DNA of 64,000 nucleotides from an uncultured Acidaminococcus sp. (GTDB lineage: Bacteria > Bacillota > Negativicutes > Acidaminococcales > Acidaminococcaceae): positions 62,001 to 126,000 of the forward strand of contig USHN01000003.1 in assembly GCA_900554515.1 (NCBI GenBank), in the 5' to 3' direction. This document shows, piece after piece, positions 35,643 to 44,719 of the stretch (position 1 is its first letter; each line of letters starts with the position of its first letter). Both the position numbers and the translations under genes were made by a program. The notes under the pieces were generated by a model that had not been told where the DNA came from, did not search any database, and was given only the letters and a program-made list of their open reading frames with translations.

Positions 35643-36441
35643 CCCAGCCTCCCTGAAACTTTTCCAGCAATTCCTGTCCGTCAGTTTGGTAAATGGCATC
35701 CAAAAGGGCCATCCGGAAAGACCCCGGTCCCTGGCAAGCCTTTTCGGCCTTTTCTGCGGCTACATTCATCAGTGTCAATCCCCACAAGGCGCCTTCCAGC
35801 GGCGTATCTGCTACCGCAATCCCTGCTGCCATAAGGCTTCCCGTCATGCACCCGGCTCCGGTGATTTTTTGCTGGTAGAAAGATCCATTCCGGGCAAGCA
35901 GGCTGCGTTTTCCGTCACTTAGGGCATCCGTAGGGCCGGTGATAACCGCCACACAGGAAAACTTACAGGCCAGTTCTTTGGCCAGTTTTCCTGGCAGCGC
36001 ATCCGGCAGGGAATCCACCCCCCGCCCTTCCATGGATCCATTTTCTTCCAAAAGAGAACGGGCTTCTGCGCCATTGCCTTTTAGTACAGCGACCCCTTCC
36101 GCCAAAAGAAGCAGGGCCGTTTCACGACGCAACGGTGATGTCATAGTTCCTACTGGGTCCAGCAGTACAGGGACCTGGCAGACCTTAGCCCAGCGTGCTG
36201 CTTTTGCCATAGCTTCCCCATGGGCAGCGCTGAAAGTCCCCAGATTGCACACCAGGGCATCTGCCTTGTCTACCGCATCTTCCACTTCCTCTGGGGAATC
36301 CGTCATCATGGGTAAAGCCCCCGCCGCAAGAGCCACATCTGCGCAGAACCCTGCCGTCACATAATTGGTAATATGGTGGAGCAGCGGGCGGCGTGCCTGC
36401 ACCATCTCACTGATCCGGGGAAATTTTTTCCAAGGTTCCAT
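35629..36441 (-). CDS. thiM: Hydroxyethylthiazole kinase
   Basis: A 270-residue ribokinase-like kinase phosphorylating the thiazole moiety for thiamine salvage. Typical segments are PLLHHITNYVT, LDPVG, GNGAE and the C-terminal GAGCMTGSL anion hole. AAGGAG precedes the ATG at 36441. It is in a thiD-thiM-thiE unit, and overlaps thiE. Confidence 0.94.
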   Translation of the reverse strand: MEPWKKFPRISEMVQARRPLLHHITNYVTAGFCADVALAAGALPMMTDSPEEVEDAVDKADALVCNLGTFSAAHGEAMAKAARWAKVCQVPVLLDPVGTMTSPLRRETALLLLAEGVAVLKGNGAEARSLLEENGSMEGRGVDSLPDALPGKLAKELACKFSCVAVITGPTDALSDGKRSLLARNGSFYQQKITGAGCMTGSLMAAGIAVADTPLEGALWGLTLMNVAAEKAEKACQGPGSFRMALLDAIYQTDGQELLEKFQGGWDAEH

Positions 36442-36446
36442 ACCCT

Positions 36447-37277
36447 TTACTCCTTCAGGCAATCCTCCCAGCCTGCTTTTTCATACAAACTGTAAAAATG
36501 GTGAATGGGCCCATGCCCGTGCCCCACCGGCAGCCCATGCGCGATCCCCAGCGCCACATAGTCCTTGGCCTGCTGTACCGCTTCTTTCAGGCTACACCCT
36601 TTCGCCAGATTGGCAGCAAGAGCAGACGAGAGACTGCACCCGGTGCCATGGGTATTGGGATTGGCAAAACGAGGGCCTTTAAACCATGTTCCTCTTTTCT
36701 GCCCGCTACTATCACTTTCCAGCAGATAATCATCTGCCGTATCTGTCAGGTGCCCGCCTTTCAGCATCACAGCCTGTACTCCTTGGTCGCAAATAACAGC
36801 AGCCGCTTTTTCCATATCCGCTTCCGTTTTAATTTTAAGATCCGCCAATACTTCCCCTTCCATCATATTGGGCGTAATTAAGGTTCCCAGGGGCAGCAGC
36901 TTTTCCTTCAGATCCTTCCGGGCCTCTTTTTCCAAGAGGTAGGCACCGCTGGTGGCCACCATCACGGGATCAATCACCAAAACTTTAGGCGCATATTGCC
37001 GCATTTTTTCTGCAATTACCTGGATTTGGGGAGAGGCAGATACCATCCCGATTTTTACCCCATCCACCCGAATATCCTGGAACACAGCATCAATCTGTGC
37101 CCCGATCACTTCCGGATCAATATTCTGGATAGCCGTAACACCGGTGGTATTTTGTGCCGTTACCGCAGTAATTACGCTCATGCCATAACAGCCATTAGCC
37201 GCAAAAGTTTTCAGATCCGCCTGGATACCGGCGCCGCCGGAAGAATCAGACCCAGCAATGGTGAGCAAATGAAACAT
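36447..37277 (-). CDS. thiD: Hydroxymethylpyrimidine (phosphate) kinase
   Basis: A 276-residue kinase that phosphorylates HMP to HMP-pyrophosphate for ThiE. It begins LLTIAGSDSSGGAGIQADLKTF and ends with the kinase loop NTHGTGCSLSSALA. I chose the ATG at 37277 behind AAAGGA; the frame to 37319 runs into the terminator hairpin. With thiM and thiE it forms a salvage set; no thiC or thiG is in the window. Confidence 0.94.
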   Translation of the reverse strand: MFHLLTIAGSDSSGGAGIQADLKTFAANGCYGMSVITAVTAQNTTGVTAIQNIDPEVIGAQIDAVFQDIRVDGVKIGMVSASPQIQVIAEKMRQYAPKVLVIDPVMVATSGAYLLEKEARKDLKEKLLPLGTLITPNMMEGEVLADLKIKTEADMEKAAAVICDQGVQAVMLKGGHLTDTADDYLLESDSSGQKRGTWFKGPRFANPNTHGTGCSLSSALAANLAKGCSLKEAVQQAKDYVALGIAHGLPVGHGHGPIHHFYSLYEKAGWEDCLKE

Positions 37278-37296
37278 AGTTACCATCCTTTCTTTG

Positions 37297-37332
37297 AAAA
37301 ACGGGGCTGTTGCAACCAAACAGCTCCGTTTT
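37297..37332 (-). terminator. Terminator between transketolase and thiD
   Basis: AAAACGGGGCTGTT and AACAGCTCCGTTTT form a 14-bp stem with one G-U pair, followed on the minus strand by Ts. The tkt-thiD gap is 66 bp and holds little else. Confidence 0.75.
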
Positions 37333-37343
37333 CTGCATCTTGC

Positions 37344-39332
37344 TTATTTTAACTTTTTCACCATATCCACGACATGCTCCACAGTAAAGCCGTATTCTTT
37401 ATACACGGTTGCTCCCGGAGCAGAAGCACCGAAGGTATCAATGCCAAGCACCCGCTTTTCACTGCCGGTATAGCGGGCCCAACCAGTCCGTACGCCTGCT
37501 TCCAGGGCAAGGGCCGGAACATCTTTAGGCAGTACTTTTTTCTTGTAGGCATTGCTTTGTTTCTCAAAGACATCCCAGCTTGGCATGGATACCACCTGCA
37601 CACCAATATGTTTAGCCGCTAACGCTTTCTGGGCGGCCAGTGCCAGGTGCACCTCACTGCCCGTAGCGATCAGCACTGCTTTCACTTTATCCCGGGGAGA
37701 GGGACTGAGAACATAGGCCCCCTTGCTGGCGCCCTTTGCAATGACTTTTTCATACCCATGGAGAATGGGAAGTCCCTGGCGGGTCAGCAAAAGGCATGTG
37801 GGCTGCGTCCGGTTCTCACAGGCCGCCTTCCAGGCCACGGCAGTTTCCAAGGCATCTGCCGGGCGGAAAACGCTTACATTGGGCAGTAACCGCAGGCTCA
37901 TTGTCTGTTCCACTGGCTGGTGGGTGGGGCCATCTTCTCCCACGAAAATGCTGTCGTGAGTGTATACAAAAATGCTACCGATATGCATCAGTGCCGCCAT
38001 CCGTACCGCAGGCCGCATAAAATCTGTAAAGACCAGGAAGGTGGCACCAAAGGGCAGTACACCCCCATGAAGCGCCAATCCGTTGACGATACAGCCCATG
38101 GCATGTTCCCGGATGCCGAAATGAATATTCCGTCCCAGGGGATCTTCCGGCGTAAAGAAGCCCTTGCCCTTCATCTCCGTTTTGTTAGAAGGCCCCAGGT
38201 CCGCACTGCCGCCTGTGAGGGCAGGAATCTTATCCGCCAATAACTGCAGCAGTGTCCCGGAGGCACTCCGCGTCGCAACGTTTTCCGTATCCTTAAACGC
38301 AGCCATCAGCGCTTTGATATCCAGGTCTACATTTCCTGAAAGGCGCTGCGTAAACTCCTGTCCCAGTTCCGGGTACTGCTGCTGATACTTTACTACTAAC
38401 GCATTCCAATCTGCTTCCTGCTGCTGGCATTTAGCAAGTCTATCCTTAAATCTGCGTTTCACATTGCCGGGGACATAGAAGGACTTTTCCCCATCCCATC
38501 CGGCAGCTTCCTTGGTTTTTTTCACATTGTCCGCACCCAGGGGCTCCCCGTGAGCGCTGGCCATATCCTGCCGGGGACTGCCAAACCCGATATGGGTCCG
38601 CACAATAATGAGGGACGGATGCTTAGTGTCTTTTTTTGCTTCTTCAATGGCTTTAGCCAAGGCATCCACATCTTCAGAAGAGTCCACATGTAGCACCTGC
38701 CAGCCATAAGCGGCAAATCGAGTCCCTACATTTTCCCGGAAGGCCAGCTGGGTATCCCCTTCAATGGTGATGTGGTTATCATCGTACAAGAAAATTAATT
38801 TTCCAAGACCCAGCGTTCCGGCCAGAGAAGCCGCTTCAGAAGCAACGCCCTCCATCTGATCCCCATCAGAGGTGATCCCATAGGTATAGTGATCAACTAG
38901 TGGGAAGCCTTTTTGATTATAGCGGGCTGCCAGCATCGCCTCCGCCATAGCAAGGCCCACCGCCATGGCAAAGCCATGGCCCAATGGTCCGGTGGAAACA
39001 TCTACGCCAGGAGTGACCCCATATTCCGGATGTCCAGGGGTCTTGGAGCCCCACTGCCGAAAATTTTTCAGATCTTCCAGGGATACCGCATACCCCGCCA
39101 AATGCAGCATAGCATACAGCAGCGCACTCCCATGCCCGGGAGATAAAACGAAACGATCCCGGTTAAACCAGGAAGGATTTTCCGGATTGTATTTCATAAA
39201 GCGGTCCCATACCGTATATAGCAGGGGCGCTGTCCCAAGCGGCAGCCCGGGGTGTCCGGAGTTAGCCGCCTGTACTTCATCTATGGATAAAAAGCGCAAG
39301 GTATTGATGCAGTCCGTATCAATTTTTTTCAT
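37344..39332 (-). CDS. tkt: Transketolase
   Basis: A 662-residue ThDP-dependent transketolase moving two-carbon units between sugar phosphates in the pentose-phosphate pathway. Visible are GHPGLPLGTAPLLY, the ThDP site GDGQMEG-like TSDGDQMEGVASEA...DDNHITIEG, DSIFVGEDGPTHQPVEQ and RPADALET. Full length, AGGAG before the ATG, single-gene unit with its own terminator. Confidence 0.95.
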   Translation of the reverse strand: MKKIDTDCINTLRFLSIDEVQAANSGHPGLPLGTAPLLYTVWDRFMKYNPENPSWFNRDRFVLSPGHGSALLYAMLHLAGYAVSLEDLKNFRQWGSKTPGHPEYGVTPGVDVSTGPLGHGFAMAVGLAMAEAMLAARYNQKGFPLVDHYTYGITSDGDQMEGVASEAASLAGTLGLGKLIFLYDDNHITIEGDTQLAFRENVGTRFAAYGWQVLHVDSSEDVDALAKAIEEAKKDTKHPSLIIVRTHIGFGSPRQDMASAHGEPLGADNVKKTKEAAGWDGEKSFYVPGNVKRRFKDRLAKCQQQEADWNALVVKYQQQYPELGQEFTQRLSGNVDLDIKALMAAFKDTENVATRSASGTLLQLLADKIPALTGGSADLGPSNKTEMKGKGFFTPEDPLGRNIHFGIREHAMGCIVNGLALHGGVLPFGATFLVFTDFMRPAVRMAALMHIGSIFVYTHDSIFVGEDGPTHQPVEQTMSLRLLPNVSVFRPADALETAVAWKAACENRTQPTCLLLTRQGLPILHGYEKVIAKGASKGAYVLSPSPRDKVKAVLIATGSEVHLALAAQKALAAKHIGVQVVSMPSWDVFEKQSNAYKKKVLPKDVPALALEAGVRTGWARYTGSEKRVLGIDTFGASAPGATVYKEYGFTVEHVVDMVKKLK

Positions 39333-39412
39333 GAATTATCTCCTCTCAGATGGACGTTCAATAGTATACCTGATACTGTTGATTATAGGCCATTTGGGAG
39401 CTGAAAGCAAGG

Positions 39413-39438
39413 AAAGGCAGGCGATGTCGCCTGCCTTT
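39413..39438 (-). terminator. Terminator after the EF-G paralogue
   Basis: AAAGGCAGGCGA (39413-39424) pairs perfectly with TCGCCTGCCTTT (39427-39438), 10 bp after the EF-G stop. Confidence 0.85.
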
Positions 39439-39447
39439 ATCTTTTCC

Positions 39448-41520
39448 TTATTTTTTCTCTTTTTCTTCCTTCCGGGCAGCGATCAATTTCTCAGCCATCT
39501 TGGGCGGCACATCTTCGTAATGGTCAAACTTCCATTCAAAGGTACCTGTGCCCTGGGTAATGGCCCGCAGATCCACGGCATAGTCCAGCACTTCCGCATA
39601 AGGAACCTGGGTTTTAACACAAGCTCTTCCATCATCCATGGTCTGCATGCCTAAAATCCGTCCCCGTTTACTGTTAAGATCGCTGATGACGTCCCCCGTC
39701 ATCCGGTCATCGCAGTACACATCCAGATTGTAGTAGGGTTCCATCAATACCGGTTTGGATTGTTCCATAGCTTTCTGGAACGCCATGTGGGACGCCACTT
39801 TAAAAGCCATTTCCGAAGAGTCCACCGTATGGTAGGACCCGTCCAGCAGGACGATTTTCAAATCCACAACCGGATAGCCCGCCAGAACGCCTTCTTCCAA
39901 GGATTCTTTCATGCCTTTTTCTACTGCAGGGATGTACTGCCGTGGTACGGCTCCACCGAAGATTTTATCTTCAAAGACAAACCCACTTCCCGGCGGCAGC
40001 GGTTCCATACGGATCACTACATGTCCGTACTGGCCATGTCCCCCTGTCTGTTTCTTGTACTTGCCTTCCACTTCTGCAGTGCCCCGGATGGTTTCCCGAT
40101 ATTCCACAATGGGCGGCTTAAGCTCGGCTTCCACGCCAAATTTACGTTCCATACGTTCCATCAGAATATCCAGGTGCTGATCCCCCATCCCGCTGATGAG
40201 CGTTTCCTTGGTCACCGGGTTACGGGTCACAATAAACGTAGGATCTTCATCCATCAATTTATTCAGGGACGTAGCAATCTTGTCTTCGTCCCCCTTCTTC
40301 TTGGGATAAATGGCCCGGGTATACATGGGCAGGGGGAACTCAATAGGCGCGAACTGTACCGGATCGTCCTTCGATGAGAGGGTATCCCCGGTAGCAGTAT
40401 ACTGCAGCCGGCTGATCACGCCGATGTCCCCGGCACAAATCTCTTTCATAGGAATCTGAGTCTTGCCTCGCAGGGTAAATACTCCGCCCACTTTTTCCGT
40501 GGTATCCCGGCTGGCGTTATACACTGTGCTGTCAGACGAAACAGAACCGGAGAAAACACGGACAAAGCTCAGCTTTCCTACAAAAGGATCACTGGTGGTC
40601 TTAAAGACCAGCGCCGCCATCGGTGCGTTGGCATCCCGCCGTTCCTTTTTGCCGGTTTTCAGATTGGTCACATGGTAGTCATTCAGGATAGCCGGGAATG
40701 TATAGTCCACAATAGCCGACAACGTCCGTCCCAGTCCGATATTTTTATACGCGCTGCCGCATAGTACCGGGAAAATAATTCCTTGCTTAATGCCTTTAAC
40801 CAGGCAGTCCATCACTTCTTTATCGGTGATGGTTTCCCCTTCCAGATAGCGCTCCATCACATCGTCATCGGCTTCCACTGCCGCTTCCACCATTTTGTCA
40901 TGGGCATCCTGCACCCAGGCTTTCAGATCCTCCGGGACTTCAATTTCATCTGCCCCATTGCCATTGCCCTTATAGGCCTTCTGGTTGAACACGTCAATAA
41001 CGCCGCAGAAATTTTCTTCCTTACCCAAAGGCAGTTCCAGCGGCAGGATCCGCTTGCCGATTTTTGCCCGGAGATTCTCCAGGATATTATCATAGTCCGC
41101 ATTTTCCCGGTCCATCTTATTCACAAAAATCAGGCGCGGCAAACCTGCTTCTTCTGCCAGTTTCCAGCACTGTTCTGTTCCGATCTGCACCCCGCTGGTT
41201 GCGCTGACTACGATCAGCACACTGTCCACGGCGCGAAAAGCTCCTTTCACCTCCGCTACGAAATCTGCAAACCCCGGTGTATCAATAAAATTAATTTTTA
41301 CATCCCGCCATTCCAAAGGCGCCAGGGACGCACTGACAGAGACACCGCGTTTGATTTCTTCCGGTTCAAAATCCGTTGTTGTCTGTCCGTCTTCCACTTT
41401 GCACATCCGGCTGATGGTCTTGCTGCGGTAGAGCAGGGCTTCTGTCAAGGATGTTGTTCCGGCACCGCCGTGACCTACAATGGCTACGTTTCTGATTCTA
41501 TCGCCTGTATACTCTTTCAC
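39448..41520 (-). CDS. Elongation factor G paralogue (EF-G2-like), altered P-loop
   Basis: A 690-residue translational GTPase with the five EF-G domains, of the second, non-str-operon subtype. I chose the GTG at 41520 with GGGGG seven bases upstream; upstream codons reach 41619 without a site. G motifs 3 and 4 are normal (DTPGF, NKMD), but the P-loop reads GHGGAGTTS: Thr22 (ACA) sits where the invariant Lys should be. This may weaken GTP binding. Such paralogues may replace EF-G or act in ribosome recycling. Confidence 0.85.
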   Translation of the reverse strand: MKEYTGDRIRNVAIVGHGGAGTTSLTEALLYRSKTISRMCKVEDGQTTTDFEPEEIKRGVSVSASLAPLEWRDVKINFIDTPGFADFVAEVKGAFRAVDSVLIVVSATSGVQIGTEQCWKLAEEAGLPRLIFVNKMDRENADYDNILENLRAKIGKRILPLELPLGKEENFCGVIDVFNQKAYKGNGNGADEIEVPEDLKAWVQDAHDKMVEAAVEADDDVMERYLEGETITDKEVMDCLVKGIKQGIIFPVLCGSAYKNIGLGRTLSAIVDYTFPAILNDYHVTNLKTGKKERRDANAPMAALVFKTTSDPFVGKLSFVRVFSGSVSSDSTVYNASRDTTEKVGGVFTLRGKTQIPMKEICAGDIGVISRLQYTATGDTLSSKDDPVQFAPIEFPLPMYTRAIYPKKKGDEDKIATSLNKLMDEDPTFIVTRNPVTKETLISGMGDQHLDILMERMERKFGVEAELKPPIVEYRETIRGTAEVEGKYKKQTGGHGQYGHVVIRMEPLPPGSGFVFEDKIFGGAVPRQYIPAVEKGMKESLEEGVLAGYPVVDLKIVLLDGSYHTVDSSEMAFKVASHMAFQKAMEQSKPVLMEPYYNLDVYCDDRMTGDVISDLNSKRGRILGMQTMDDGRACVKTQVPYAEVLDYAVDLRAITQGTGTFEWKFDHYEDVPPKMAEKLIAARKEEKEKK

Positions 41521-41628
41521 TGCTAATCCCCCTTCGTAAACTGGTTTCTTATATGCCTCTTTTTTCGCTGAATGGGCGCTGATTTCCTGCTTACCAGCAA
41601 AAATTTTCTCACAGCACAAAAACTATTT

Positions 41629-41658
41629 GGAATTATGTATAATTTTATACACAATTCC
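41629..41658. promoter_or_regulatory. Palindrome upstream of the EF-G paralogue
   Basis: GGAATTATGTATAA and TTATACACAATTCC form a nearly perfect dyad between recG and the EF-G gene, containing TATAAT-like sequence on each strand. It could be a promoter with an overlapping operator. Confidence 0.4.
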
Positions 41659-41665
41659 AGACATT

Positions 41666-43729
41666 TCATGCCTGGAAGATTCGTTCAAACCGACCGTCAA
41701 ATTGCATACTCCCTGCTGCCTCCGCCACAAATTTTGCTGTATCTTTCCGGCTCATGGCCCATTTGGCAGCTTCCCGTGCCGCCAGCAAGTCCTCTGTATC
41801 CCGGAAAATATCGGCGATATACAAATCGGTAACCCCGTGCTGCCTCGTGCCAAAAAACTGCCCGGCGCCCCGCAGTTCCAAATCCTTTTCCGCCAGGGCA
41901 AACCCATCATTGGAATTTTTCATAATCTGGAGACGTTCCAACGTCACCGGATTGTCAGAACGGGTGAGCAGCACACAATAGGACTGGGCGCTGCCCCGCC
42001 CTACCCGGCCCCGCAGCTGGTGCATCTGGGCCAGCCCAAAACGGTCTGCGCCTTCAATAATCATCAGCGTAGCATTCGGCACATTGACACCCACCTCCAC
42101 CACAGTGGTAGTAATCAGGACTTTGATTTTATTCTCTGCGAACTGTTTCATTACTGCTTCTTTTTCTTCCGGCTTCAGCCGTCCGTGAAGCAACCCACAG
42201 GGAATTCCTTGCAAATAGGTAGTGGTCAGTTCCTGATACAGGTCAGTAGCCGCTTTGGCGTCCACCCCTTCGCTTTCATCAATCAGCGGGCAGACCACAT
42301 ACGCCTGGTGTCCTGCAGCAATCTGGTGCAGCAGCCCTTGGTAAACCTCTGCCCGTTTTTCTTCCGTATAGCAAAGGGTCCGTACCGGTTTTCTTCCCGG
42401 CGGCATGCCTTTCATCAAAGATACGTCCAAATCCCCGTACACCGTCAGCGCCAGCGTACGAGGAATGGGCGTAGCCGTCATAATGAGCACATGGGGTGCG
42501 TAAGGACTTTTATCCTGGAGTTTTGCCCGTTGGTTGACTCCAAAACGGTGCTGCTCATCGGTAATGGCAAGCGCCAGGGAATGAAACACCACCGCATCCT
42601 GAATCAAGGCGTAGGTTCCGGCTACGGCCTGCACCGTACCATCCGCCAGCCCTTCCAAAACGTCCCGCCGCCTTTTTGCCGAAAGCCCGCCGGTTAATAG
42701 GGCCGTATGAATCCCCGCTGGTTCCAGGACCTTTTGCATTTCTTGATAATGCTGCTCCGCCAAAATTTCCGTAGGCGCCATTAAGCAGCCCTGATATCCA
42801 TTTTCTGCCGCTTTGGCAAGAGCCAGCATGGCAAGGGCCGTTTTACCGCTGCCTACGTCCCCCTGGACCAAGCGGTTCATGGGCTGGGGATTCTGCATAT
42901 CGTCGTCAATTTCCTGCCATGCCTTTTCCTGGCTGGGCGTTAAGACAAAGCCCAGTTGATCCAGCACCGTCTGCACCAAAGGCCCATTGCGGCTCATTTT
43001 GATGCCCTTGCTTTCTGTTTTCATCTTATTCCGGTGATACAAAAGACCGCACTGTAGAAAAAATAATTCTTCGAAAATCATCCGCCGCCTGGCCTGCTGC
43101 AAAAGCGCCCAGCTCTTAGGGAAATGTATATTTTCCAGAGCCTCGTACCGGGACATAAACTGCCTCGTGCGCATAATCTCCGAAGGCAGACATTCCGGTA
43201 GCTCCTTTTTGGCCAGCAATAAAGCCTGGTGCACGGCACTGCGCACGCTCTTTTGATTTAGATTTCCCGAAAGGGCATAGGTAGGGAGGATCCCCGGAGC
43301 AGCCTGCGTTTCCTCCCGCACTTTACTCACATTGGCGCCCGCAACACTTTTACTGCTCCGTCCCTGGGTAACTTTCCCTATCGCCAATACATCATCCCCG
43401 GGTTTTACCGTACGGAGAATATAGGTCTGGCCTCCAAACAGGAATAACTCCGCATACCCGGTGCCATCGCCCACAATCAGGCTGGCATATCTGGTATTCC
43501 GTGCACTGCGCCGGCGGTTCATCCGGATGATTTTCCCCTGAAACAGCTGCAATTCCCCACCCGTGGTCAGCTCTGCAATGGTTTTAATCCGGGAATAGTC
43601 CAGATAGCTGTCCTGCCTGGGAAAATGATTTAAAAGACTGCCAATAGTGGTAACTCCCATGGCGGCAAAATCCTGGGCTTTTTTGGGGCCCACGCCCTTT
43701 AATTGGGTTATTGGTTCTTCCCACCACAT
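41666..43729 (-). CDS. recG: ATP-dependent DNA helicase RecG
   Basis: A 687-residue RecG that remodels stalled forks and Holliday junctions. The N-terminal wedge/OB domain begins ITQLKGVGPKKAQDFAAMGV. The helicase core shows QGDVGSGKTALAML (Walker A), DEQHRFG (motif II) and GRVGRGSAQSYC (motif VI). AGGAGAG precedes the ATG. Normal length; divergent from rpmB. Confidence 0.96.
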   Translation of the reverse strand: MWWEEPITQLKGVGPKKAQDFAAMGVTTIGSLLNHFPRQDSYLDYSRIKTIAELTTGGELQLFQGKIIRMNRRRSARNTRYASLIVGDGTGYAELFLFGGQTYILRTVKPGDDVLAIGKVTQGRSSKSVAGANVSKVREETQAAPGILPTYALSGNLNQKSVRSAVHQALLLAKKELPECLPSEIMRTRQFMSRYEALENIHFPKSWALLQQARRRMIFEELFFLQCGLLYHRNKMKTESKGIKMSRNGPLVQTVLDQLGFVLTPSQEKAWQEIDDDMQNPQPMNRLVQGDVGSGKTALAMLALAKAAENGYQGCLMAPTEILAEQHYQEMQKVLEPAGIHTALLTGGLSAKRRRDVLEGLADGTVQAVAGTYALIQDAVVFHSLALAITDEQHRFGVNQRAKLQDKSPYAPHVLIMTATPIPRTLALTVYGDLDVSLMKGMPPGRKPVRTLCYTEEKRAEVYQGLLHQIAAGHQAYVVCPLIDESEGVDAKAATDLYQELTTTYLQGIPCGLLHGRLKPEEKEAVMKQFAENKIKVLITTTVVEVGVNVPNATLMIIEGADRFGLAQMHQLRGRVGRGSAQSYCVLLTRSDNPVTLERLQIMKNSNDGFALAEKDLELRGAGQFFGTRQHGVTDLYIADIFRDTEDLLAAREAAKWAMSRKDTAKFVAEAAGSMQFDGRFERIFQA

Positions 43730-43765
43730 AGCTGGTATCTCTCCTTATAAAAAGTATTTTCTCTA

Positions 43766-43795
43766 TTGCAATTATAAACCTGTTTATGTTAAAAT
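43766..43795 (+). promoter_or_regulatory. Promoter of rpmB
   Basis: TTGCAA (43766-43771), 18-bp spacer, TAAAAT (43790-43795), about 50 bp before the L28 ATG. Confidence 0.6.
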
Positions 43796-43846
43796 AGCTA
43801 CACTGGTTCGAAAAGCATTGCCTATACGCTAGAAGGAGGTGGGACC

Positions 43847-44038
43847 ATGGCATGCATCTGTGAGATTTGTCACAAAGGTGAGCTGGCCGGGAACAATGTC
43901 AGCCATTCCAATAGACATGTGAAACGTTCTTGGAAACCGAACATTCAGAAGGTGAAAGCAGTCGTAGACGGTGAAGTAAAAAGCATCAACGTTTGCACCC
44001 GCTGCTTGCGTTCCGGCAAGGTAACCCGCGCCCTCTAA
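43847..44038 (+). CDS. rpmB: 50S ribosomal protein L28
   Basis: A 63-residue L28 with the zinc-binding form (CEICHKG and CTRCLRSGK). AGGAGG lies before the ATG. The sequence is the usual length for Firmicutes, with the SHSNRHVKR basic stretch contacting 23S rRNA. Single-gene unit with its own promoter and terminator. Confidence 0.96.
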   Translation: MACICEICHKGELAGNNVSHSNRHVKRSWKPNIQKVKAVVDGEVKSINVCTRCLRSGKVTRAL

Positions 44039-44056
44039 GATTTAGGTTACAACAGC

Positions 44057-44086
44057 ATCCCCGTAGCTTTGGCTGCGGGGATTTTT
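44057..44086 (+). terminator. Terminator after rpmB
   Basis: ATCCCCGTAGC (44057-44067) pairs with GCTGCGGGGAT (44072-44082) with one mismatch, then a T run. Confidence 0.85.
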
Positions 44087-44106
44087 GTTTGCATTTTTAT
44101 TTTTGC

Positions 44107-44538
44107 TTACAGCTTGCTGCCACAATAGGGGCAGAACCCAGCCCCTTCCGGCAAGGTGCCGCCACAGTGAGGACAGATTCTTTTTTCCAAAAAAGCTTTG
44201 ACCTTCTCCTCAAAGAGGGACACAAAATGCTCCGTCTCCTTGCTCTGAGAGCGGAGACTGTAGATTTCCAGGCGGGGTTTATGGATATCCACGATGACCG
44301 TACATCCACCCTCTGTAGGCTGCACTGCAAAGGTCAGCTCCTTTTTTTTCATTTTTCCTAAAAAGAAGCTTTTTTCCTCAGAAGCTATGGTGCCATGCAG
44401 CAATTTATTAGCATCGTCCCGATCTACTGTCATAACCTTCAGGTCCTCACATACCGCAATCCCCAAACTTCAGGCAGTTGCCACGGGGATAGGGTAAAAC
44501 TGTTCAAAAAAACTGCCGCCGCTTCCATTGATTTGCAT
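44107..44538 (-). pseudogene. Zinc-ribbon protein gene interrupted by TGA
   Basis: From an ATG at 44538, behind GAGGA, the frame reads 22 codons and meets TGA (44472-44470), then stays open for 119 codons to 44107. The downstream part ends in a zinc ribbon, CPHCGGTLPEGAGFCPYCG, preceded by a beta-rich domain. The good ribosome site in front of the upstream ATG suggests a once longer gene with a point nonsense change. Alternatively, translation starts inside (ATG for MTVDRDDANK). Function unknown. Confidence 0.65.
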
Positions 44539-44719
44539 AGAGCTTCCTCTTTTACAGCAAGATGATTGTCAGCAAAAATGCATTGCATTGCCGAGTGTGA
44601 CTAGATACTTGAATCACTTTTAATGACTCCATAGTATCATATTTCTTTTCATCTTAGCAACATCGGATACTGTCTCCATTATATTTTCCTGTAAACCGCT
44701 CACGCCCTTAACATTTCCA

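Noticed and set aside
44539..44719. AT-rich stretch left of the array considered as the CRISPR leader
   Set aside because: Repeat polarity (minus strand, ending GGTGATCC) and degenerate repeats at this side make it the trailer end.
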